Shown piece by piece: positions 55,690 to 64,000 of a stretch of 64,000 bases of DNA. Below the pieces are notes generated by a model, which ran no database searches, was not told where the DNA came from, and worked only from the letters and a program-made list of their open reading frames with translations. Made by a program: the position numbers and the translations under genes. The stretch comes from Megaleporinus macrocephalus (lineage: Eukaryota > Chordata > Actinopteri > Characiformes > Anostomidae). Numbering within the stretch: position 1 is the first letter of the stretch; each line of letters starts with the position of its first letter. The stretch lies in assembly GCA_021613375.1 (NCBI GenBank), contig CM038718.1, forward strand, positions 42,490,712 to 42,554,711. The letters are read 5' to 3'.

Positions 55690-57085
55690 GTCCCTTACTG
55701 TCCCTCCCTCACAGAGAATTCCTGTTTCTTACTGTTTCTCCCTCACAGAGAATTCCTGTTCCTTATTGTTCCTCCCTCAAATAGAATTCCTGTCCCTTAC
55801 TGTTCCTCCCTCACAGAGAATTCCTGTTTCTTACTGTTCCTCCCTCACAGAGAATTCCTGTTCCTTATTGTTCCTCCCTCAAATAGAATTCCTGTCCCTT
55901 ACTGTTCCTCCCTCACAGAGAATTCCTGTTCCTTACTGTTCCTCCCTCACAGAGAATTCCTGTCCCTTACTGTTCCTCCCTCACAGAGAATTCATGTTCC
56001 TTACTGTTCCTCCCTCACAGAGAATTCCTGTTCCTTATTGTTCCTCCCTCAAATAGAATTCCTGTCCCCTTACTGTTCCTCCCTCACAGAGAATTCCTGT
56101 TCCTTACTGTTCCTCCCTCACAGAGAATTCCTGTTTCTTACTGTTCCTCCCTCACAGAGAATTCCTGTCCCTTACTGTTCCTCCCTCACAGAGAATTCAT
56201 GTTCCTTACTGTTCCTCCCTCACAGAGAATTCCTGTTCCTTATTGTTCCTCCCTCAAATAGAATTCCTGTCCCTTACTGTTCCTCCCTCACAGAGAATTC
56301 CTGTTCCTTACTGTTCCTCCCTCACAGAGAATTCCTGTTTCTTACTGTTCCTCCCTCACAGAGAATTCCTGTCCCTTACTGTTCCTCCCTCACAGAGAAT
56401 TCCTGTTCCTTACTGTTCCTCCCTCACAGAGAATTCCTGTCCCTTACTGTTCCTCCCTCACAGAGAATTCCTGTTCCTTATTGTTCCTCCCTCACAGAGA
56501 ATTCCTGTTCCTTATTGTTCCTCCCTCAAATAGAATTCCTGTCCCTTACTGTTCCTCCCTCACAGAGAATTCCTGTTCCTTACTGTTCCTCCCTCACAGA
56601 GAATTCCTGTTCCTTATTGTTCCTCCCTCACAGAGAATTCCTGTTCCTTACTGTTCCTCCCTCACAGAGAATTCCTGTCCCTTATTGTTCCTCCCTCACA
56701 GAGAATTCCTGTTCCTTACTGTTCCTCCCTCACAGAGAATTCCTGTTCCTTACTGTCCCTCCCTCACAGAGAATTCCTGTTTCTTACTGTTCCTCCCTCA
56801 CAGAGAATTCCTGTTCCTTACTGTTCCTTTCTCACAGAGAATTCCTGTCCCTTATTGTTCCTCCCTCAAAGAGAATTCCTGTTCCTTACTGTTCCTCCCT
56901 CACAGAGAATTCCTGTTCCTTATTGTTCCTCCCTCACAGAGAATTCCTGTCCCTTACCGTTCCTCCCTTACAGAGAATTCCTGTTTCTTACTGTTCCTCC
57001 CTTACAGAGAATTCCTGTCCCTTACTGTTCCTCCCTTACAGAGAATTCCTGTTCCTTACTGTTCCTTTCTCACAGAGAATTCCTG
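55690..57085. repeat. 34-bp minisatellite with an EcoRI site in each unit
   Basis: About 41 units of GAATTCCTGTTCCTTACTGT plus TCCTCCCTCACAGA. Every unit I inspected keeps GAATTC. Variants are CCCTTACTG, TTCTTACTG, CCTTATTG and TCAAATA for TCACAGA; multi-unit blocks recur in order. The 351-codon frame has a 34-residue period and is a repeat translation. Confidence 0.95.
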
Positions 57086-57104
57086 TCCATTAATGTTGCC
57101 TATA

Positions 57105-57425
57105 GACAGGACACTGCTGTCTGGATAGTTTTGGTTGGTGGACGATTCTCAGTCCAGCAGTGACACTGAGGTGTTTAAACTCTCCAGCAGCAGCAGCAGC
57201 ACTGCTGTGTCTGATCCACTCACACCAGTACAACACACACTAACACACCTCCACCACCATGTCAGTGTCACTCCAGTGCTGAGAATGACCCACCTCCCTA
57301 ATAGTATCTGCTCTGTGGTGGTCCTGTGGGGGTCCTGATCATTAAAGAACACAGTAATAAAGTATACAGAGAATCAGAAGAACTACAGTCTGTAAGTGGA
57401 GCTCCTGTATGGTCAGTGGAGCTGA
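57105..57425 (+). mobile_element. Fold-back element, right half (family A)
   Basis: Matches the loop and right arm of 1-766: GTCTGGATAGTTTTGGTTGG, GTGTCTGATCCACTCACACC, GGTGGTCCTGTGGGGGTCCT and AACTACAGTCTGTAAGTG. The left arm is absent. Confidence 0.7.
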
Positions 57426-57426
57426 T

Positions 57427-57553
57427 GAGGTGGACAGTGAGGTGGACAGTAAGGTGGACAGTGAGGTGGACAGTGAGGGGGACAGTGAAATGGACAGTGA
57501 GGTGGACAGTGAGGTGGACAGTGAGGTGGACAGTGAGGTGGACAGTGAGGTGG
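57427..57553. repeat. 12-bp minisatellite inside family A end
   Basis: About 10.5 copies of GAGGTGGACAGT, expanded from the single GTGGACAGTGAG site present at the same place in the copy at 1-766. Confidence 0.95.
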
Positions 57554-57556
57554 GTT

Positions 57557-57890
57557 TAATGCTGAGGAGATTGTATCTACTGAGGTAACATATTTCCTGG
57601 CAGTTCTGTTTCTCAGTGCAGTGTTGGGGAATGAGCTGGGGGGCTGCTGGGGGATCTAACACCGTGCAGTAATTGAAGGTCACCCAGGCAGGAGGCGGGC
57701 GGGAGTGCTGGTCTCCTGCATGGATCTACTGCAGCTCTCACACAGTCACATGAGCTTCTGCACACCAGACAGGAAATGAGGAAATGAAGGCAGCGGTGAG
57801 GCAAACCACCATGTCAGACAGTCATATAGGAGTTCACACTCCTCAAGGTCAGACGCTAAACTCTCAATCCACCACACTTAGGACTTTAAC
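57557..57890. other. Ordinary-complexity DNA, no gene seen
   Basis: Nothing recognised. Confidence 0.4.
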
Positions 57891-58800
57891 GTCTGCTTCA
57901 CACTACACGACTGGTTGAGCTGTAATGGTGAGTGTTTCAGTTACAAGACTGATCAGCGACACGGGGTCACCAATTACACAACTTTCACCCTGGAGAACCG
58001 CCCACTCATCTGGCTGCTGTCCAAAACACGAGAACTAAACTCTGGTGAGAACCAAAGACACCATGTAGAACATACACTATTTGCAAACCAGACATCAACA
58101 AACAAGCACAAGAATCTGCATGAGAAGCTCTCGCCAAAGCTCTTATCGAATGTTCCTTCATTTCTTGAGTCCGAGTACAGTGAGAACCTCTCACAGCCAT
58201 TGGTTACTGGCTGTTGTCCAAAACACAAGAACTAAACTCTGGTGAGAACTAAACGCGTGTGAGAACCAATGACACCACATAGAACATACGCTATTTCCAA
58301 ACCAGACGTCAACAAACAAGCAGTACGAGTTGTTACTGCGCTGATCTACAGTGATGAAAGAAAGAAAGAAGAGAAAGAACGAATATGGATGAGAAGTTCC
58401 TCCAAATGTTCCTCAATTTTTTGAGTCCTAGTAGAGTTAGAACCTCTCGCAGCCATTGTTTACTGTTGGTGTGCTCCTCCTCGATTGTGGTGTTGCCTGT
58501 AGCCGCAGAGAGATTACATCAACGGTGACGAGGTTCTCTCTCTATGTGATCCCATTGGCTGTAGCTAGACACTGCTGTTGACTCACAGTCGCTGACTGGC
58601 CTAGATATTTAACGTGCTAGACGTTTGCCAGGCGTCTACGATTAGTCGATGACCACTCGGTGAACGTCTTTTCAACACTGCACGACTGAGCGAGCAGCGA
58701 GTGATCACCGATTCACCTCCCAGTACAGGTTTTTGTCGGCGATCTACAACAAACAGTCGGCGACTGAACATCAGGCTGAAACCGTGTAGTGTGAACCGGA
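57891..58800. mobile_element. TIR-bounded non-autonomous element, copy 1 (family E)
   Basis: The left end CTGCTTCACACTACACGAC pairs with the reverse complement of the right end (CCGGTTCACACTACACGGT); shared core TTCACACTACACG. An internal duplication repeats the CCAAAACACGAGAACTAAAC block at about 58020 and 58218. No transposase. Confidence 0.7.
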
Positions 58801-58831
58801 CATCAGGCAGATTATTGAGATGCTCTGGTTA

Positions 58832-59482
58832 AGCCTGCTTCACACTACCCAACTGGAAGAGCTGTAATGGTGAGTCTTTCAGTTGTCGTGGTTTTCACAC
58901 TACAAGACTGATCAGCGACACGGGGTCACCAATTACACAACTTTCACCCTGGGGAACCGCCCACTCATCTGGCTGCTGTCCAAAACACGAGAACTAAACT
59001 CTGGTGAGAACCAACGACACCATGTAGAACATACGCTATTTCCAAACCAGACATCAACAAACAAGCAGTACGAGTCATTACTGCGCTGATCTGCAGCGAC
59101 CAAAGAAAGAAAGAAGAAAAAGAACGAATATGGAGGAGAAGATGGATAAAGTCGAAGCCACAGAGAGATTACATCAATGGTGACGTGGTTCTCTCTCTAC
59201 GTGATCCCATTGGCTGTAGCTAGACGCTGCTGTTGACTCACAGTCGCCGATTGGCCTAGATATTAAACTTGCTAGACGTTTGCCAGGCGTCTACGATTAG
59301 TCGGTGACCACTCGGCGAGCGTCTTTCAGCAGTTCATACTACACGACTGAGCGAGCGCTGAGCGAGCGCTGAGTGAGCGCTGAGTGAGCGCCGATTCACA
59401 TCCGAGTAGATGTTTTGTCGGCGACCTCCAAGAAACAGTGGGTGACTGAGCATCAGGCTAACCTTGTGTAGTGTGACCTAGA
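58832..59482. mobile_element. TIR-bounded non-autonomous element, copy 2 (family E)
   Basis: Same order as copy 1 without the internal duplication; left end GCCTGCTTCACACTACCC, right end GTGTAGTGTGACCTAG. A local 12-bp repeat (GAGCGAGCGCTG-like, 59347-59394) is expanded here. Lies 31 bp after copy 1 in the same orientation. Confidence 0.7.
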
Positions 59483-60512
59483 CATAAGTAGAAGAGAAGA
59501 TCCAGATCCAAGTTGTTCGTTTTTCAGTATCAGGAAAACCAACAACTACACAAAAACCTCAACAACTAAATCTAATATCAGGAGTGTGAGTGTTTAGTGT
59601 CTCCACTCTTTACCTTCATTCCAGCTTCTATTCTTCTCAGGAGACTCACTTTCAGTTCAGACTTTCCTCCAAAGTTCTGTCTTAGAAGCTGCTTCTGCTT
59701 CTCACCATCAAAATAACTCTAAATGCGGTCAGTGATGTTGAGGTTCTGGACTCTGGAGTGGTCAGTTCACCAGTAACTTCTTCGTTTGATGTGTTTGTAT
59801 CTCCTTTTCTCAGCAAGGAGCTTCTTGAACAGCTACACATCTTTTTTTAGACTCCATAGTGCTGAGGTGTCTTCTCACAGACATAAGGACAAAAAAGGAT
59901 AGACAAAAGTGATGTTGAGGTTCTGGACTGAGGGTGGCCGTGCATCATTCTGAGACCACCAGCAGCTTCTTTGTTTCTGTATAAGTCTGTATCTCCTTTT
60001 CTCAGTGAGGCATCTCTTGAACAGCTACATATTCAGTTACATGTTCTCAGATCTGAATCCAGAGTGGAGCCTGATGGCTGATTTGACTGGAATTGAAATG
60101 ATGGTCTCTAATATTTGCTAATATTAGATTATTAATGGGTTTGGAGTTAAACTTATGTGAAGTGTGCAGAAACCTGAAGGAACTTCAGGAGAGTCCGTTT
60201 GGATAAGAATTAGTAGAAACCCGAGGTTTCTGTTTTAGCTCGCTCAGTTGGACACATGGCCTGCAGTCAGGCGGTAGACTCACAGGTCAGCGAGGGTGCT
60301 GAACTAAATCTGATCATGTTCTGAGAGAGCATTCCGGAAAGATTACTCCACAGCTGGTTACGTCCAGTAGGATCACAGCACTTCCTTCACTCCTCTCCTC
60401 ATCTCTCCAGCACTCACTCCTCTCAGAAGAAATCTGAACTGAATAGCTCACCACAGATATAAAACAACACTAACTGTGTTAATTACTCTCTAGACAATCC
60501 ATAGACTCCTTT
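59483..60512. other. Spacer with one 120-bp segment duplicated
   Basis: GATGTTGAGGTTCTGGACT recurs at 59733 and 59911, each followed by TGTATCTCCTTTTCTCAG and CTTGAACAGCTACA, so 59731-59850 and 59909-60035 are diverged direct repeats. The rest shows nothing recognisable. Confidence 0.5.
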
Positions 60513-62890
60513 ACCTGCCAACACCTAGCAACACTTATTAACACCTACCCACACTGAGCAACACCTAGCAATATCTTGCAACACCTACCAATACATAGCA
60601 ATACTGACCAACAACGATTAACACCTATCAACACCCACAACACACAGCAACACATAGCAACACCTAACAACAACTGCCACCGCATAGCAACACCCATAAA
60701 CATCTATCACCACCTAACAACAAATAGCAACACATAGCAACTCCTAACAACAACTGCCACCACATAGCAACACCCACAAACATCTATTACCAACTGCCAA
60801 CACACAGCAACACATAGCAACACCTAACAACAACTGCCAACACATATCAACACCCACAAACAACTATCACCACCTACCAACACCTAGCAGCACATAGCAA
60901 CACCTAGCAACACTTTTTAACACCTACCCACACTGAGCTACACCTAATGACACCTAGCAATATCTTGCAACACCTACCAATACATAGCAATACTGACCAA
61001 CACCTATTAACACCTACCAACACCCACAACACACAGCAACACATAGCAACACCTAACAACTACCAACACATACCAACACCCACAAATATCTATTACCAGC
61101 TGCCAATACACAGCAACACATAGCAACACCTAACAACAACTATTAACACCTAGCAACAACAACCCAAATCTACCCACACCTATTAACACCTACCAAAAAC
61201 TACCAAAACAACTACCCAGGCCAATTAAAACTTACCAACAACTAGCAATACTTGTAACATCTTCCAAAACCTACCAATCCCTACCAATAACTACCAACAC
61301 CTAGCAAAACCTAGTAACATCTACTAACACCTACTAACATCCACAAACACCTACCATCATATACCAATAAGAACTAACAATTACCAACACCTAACCACAC
61401 CTATTAACACCTACCAACAAGTATCCACATTTTCCCACACGTACCAACACTCAGAAACACCTCTTAACACCTACATACAACAACCAACATCTAGCAATAT
61501 CTAGTAACACCAAATAACACCTACTAACACTTACCAATAACTACCAACACCTAGCAATACTTGTAACATCTTCCAACACCTACCAATCTCTACCGACAAC
61601 TACCAACACCTAGCAAAACCTAGTAACATCTGCCAACAACTAACAACACTCAGCAACACCTCTTAACACCTACACATCTACACACACTTACCAACAACTA
61701 CTAACACCTACCAACAACTACCAAAACCTATCACACCTATCTAACACCTACTCACACTTACCAGCAACTACTAACACCTACCAACAACTACCAAAACCTA
61801 CCACACCTATTTAACACCTACTCACACTTACCAACAACTACCACACCTACCACACCTATCTCACCCCTACTCACACTTACCAACAACTGCTAACACCTAC
61901 CAAAAACTACCAAAACCTACCACACCTATCTAACACCTACACACACTTACCAACAACTACTAACACCTACCAACAACTACCAAAACCTATCACACCTATC
62001 TAACACCTACACACACTTACCAACAACTACTAACACCTACCAACAACTACCAAAACCTATCACACCTATCTAACACCTACTCACACTTACCAACAACTAC
62101 CAAAACCTACCACACCTATCTAACACCTACTCACACCTACCAACAACTACCAAAACCTACCACACCTATCTAACACCTACTCACACTTACCAACAACTAC
62201 TAACACCTACCAACAACTACCAAAACCTACCACACCTACACACACTTACCAACAACTACCAAAACCTACCACACCTATCTAACACCTACTCACACCTACC
62301 AACAACTACCAAAACCTACCACACCTATCTAACACCTACACACACTTACCAACAACTATTAACACCTACCAACAACTACCAAAACCTATCACACCTACAC
62401 ACACTTACCAACAACTACTAACACCTACCAACAACTACCAAAACCTACCACACCTATCTAACACCTACTCACACTTACCAACAACTATTAACACCTACCA
62501 ACAACTACCAAAACCTATCACACCTATTTAACACCTACTCACACTTACCAACAACTACCACACCTACCACACCTATCTAACACCTACTCACACTTACCAA
62601 CAACTACCAAAACCTACCACACATATCTAACACCTACTCACACTTACCAACAACTACCAAAACCTACCACACATATCTAACACCTACACACACTTACCAA
62701 CAACTACTAACACCTACCAACAACTACCAAAACCTATCACACCTACACACACTTACCAACAACTACCAAAACCTACCACACATATCTAACACCTACACAC
62801 ACTTAGCAAAATCTAGCAAACTCTACCAACAACTACCAAAACTTCTTAACACTTACCAATATCTTTAAACATCTCCCAAAACCTTCCCAC
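60513..62890. repeat. 10-bp-based A/C/T-rich minisatellite with 50/70-bp higher-order units
   Basis: Monomers such as CAACACCTAC, CAACAACTAC, TAACACCTAC and CAAAACCTAC run for about 2.4 kb. Left of 61680 the order is irregular; from there to about 62810 blocks of 70 bp (seven monomers) and a 50-bp version that skips two monomers repeat with few changes. The + strand is nearly G-free on the right side. Confidence 0.95.
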
Positions 62891-63577
62891 ATATAGACAA
62901 TAGTGGTGTATAGAGAGTAAATGTGTGTGTAGAACCACATCTGGGTGACTAAAGACACACAAAACCTCTACGTAGAACATCGGAGAACTCTTTAAATACT
63001 GAATAAATACTGAACTGTGGTAAAGTGACTGTACAGCCTCTCGTGGCGTATTGCTTTAATGAAGTGGGAACCTGAAACAGCAATGAGAAGCTCCTGAGCT
63101 GAACCCTGTTTGTTTCTCAGTGAGGAGTCAGTGTTACACTTCACTCACAGTCGTCTCAGACACAGACCGGACCATCTGCCATCTTCAACCAGCTCGAAAC
63201 CTGAGAGTCAGCACAGCGCGCGGAGGAATGTGAATGTGCTGTGAATGAAGGTGTAAACCTGGAGTAGAGAAGATGCAACATGCAGAACATCCTCAGAGTC
63301 TCTGTAGCAGCTGCAACGAGCTCATTCAAACATCTGAGAAAAAGTTTTACCACTAATCAGAGTTTAAAGGGATTTATATTAATAAAGTCATCAGTTTTCC
63401 CAGCGTGTCTGGAACCAATCCTGGAATTCCAACAGCCCATTTGGGAAAAACACACACACATCAACGCTAACCACAGTCGTCTTTATCAGCGTTCAGCTTC
63501 AGCTTCTCACGTCTGACTGAATGCAATAACATAACTGTTCTAAATCCGCCATAAATCTCATGTAACATGTTTATTAG

Positions 63578-63578
<1 letters not shown>
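62891..63578. other. Ordinary-complexity DNA, no gene seen
   Basis: Short opposing open frames (63156-63516) without recognisable content. Confidence 0.4.

Positions 63579-63642
<64 letters not shown>
63579..63642. repeat. (TA)n microsatellite
   Basis: About 32 TA repeats. Confidence 0.97.
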
Positions 63643-63646
<4 letters not shown>

Positions 63647-63810
63647 GAGCAGTGCTGAACTGTGTTGTTGGGTGTTGGGAGGGGTTCCTGAGCCCATGCA
63701 GTGATTTCACTACAGTTTTTGTCCGAGGGTCAGAAGATCACCACCATCTAGAACTGGTTCTGGTTCTTGTGTACAGAGATTCTCCAAATTCTCTCAATCT
63801 GTTAATTAGA

Positions 63811-64000
63811 TGACCCCTCCTCCTCCTCTGAAAGACTCTGCCTCTCTGGGTGACTCCTCCCTCTCTTTACTTCTGAAAGACTCCCCCTCTCTGGGTAACT
63901 CCTCCCCTTCTTTTTCTTCTTAAAGACTCCACCTCTTTGGGTGACTCCTCCCCTTCTTTTTCTTCTTAAAGACTCCACCTCTTTGGGTGACTCCTCCCCC
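63811..64000. repeat. 46-bp minisatellite, cut by window end
   Basis: AAAGACTC recurs at 63831, 63876, 63922 and 63968, followed by CTCTTTGGGTGACTCCTCCC. Units become more alike toward the right edge, so the array probably continues beyond the window. Confidence 0.85.

Noticed and set aside
56038..57093. 351-codon frame with a 34-residue period (PPSQRIPVPYCSSLTEN)
   Set aside because: Exactly the three-frame read-through of the 34-bp minisatellite; the period of 102 bp is 3 x 34.

Overview
This window looks like intergenic or deep intronic DNA from a ray-finned fish, probably a teleost. It is a eukaryotic, repeat-dominated sequence: no gene, rRNA, tRNA or bacterial-type locus is recognisable. 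The teleost assignment rests on the mix of repeats. There are several decayed Tc1/mariner elements, a tRNA-derived V-SINE-like family, a fragment of a Rex1/L2/CR1-type LINE, short non-autonomous hAT-like and TTAA-flanked elements, and many long TA and TG microsatellites. An otophysan such as a characiform or catfish is a guess from family recall and was not tested.

By my tally about 26 kb (some 40%) of the 64 kb is tandem array. From left to right these are: a half-kilobase-scale higher-order repeat (3.8-4.9 kb); a head-to-head inverted array (5.9-7.25 kb); two arrays of one 34-bp unit (7.9-8.5 and 9.7-11.8 kb); a 10-bp array (19.3-20.2); an 84-bp array (21.2-22.5); an AT-rich 73-bp array (29.8-30.5); a 31-bp array with a CCAAT box in most units (32.4-33.6); a 20-bp array grown from a SINE head (34.9-35.9); two arrays of a 42-bp unit related to a transposon terminus (37.4-38.8, 39.9-40.4); a 56/60-bp array (41.5-42.7); a 10-bp array with a 180-bp higher-order unit (43.3-45.4); a 32-bp array (45.8-46.4); two long polypyrimidine tracts (46.7-48.65, 49.0-51.15); the same 20-bp unit again in opposite orientation (53.4-54.4); another polypyrimidine tract (54.8-55.6); a 34-bp array with an EcoRI site per unit (55.7-57.1); and a 10-bp-based array almost free of G on the + strand (60.5-62.9).

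Between the arrays are transposon remnants and islands of ordinary-complexity DNA. The islands have no coding support; several could be conserved non-coding elements, but that needs alignment. Notable local features are a perfect DR1 nuclear-receptor half-site pair near 36.5 kb, a 13-bp perfect hairpin near 29.65 kb, and a G-quadruplex/GC-box motif near 53.08 kb lying upstream, on the minus strand, of a short open frame that ends in a consensus splice donor.

Nothing here works together as a pathway. The main biological content is how the arrays arose (SINE head, transposon ends) and what their periodic motifs (pol III A-box-like, NF-Y, AATAAA, polypyrimidine) might do. Long open frames over the arrays are translations of repeats and are not annotated as genes.
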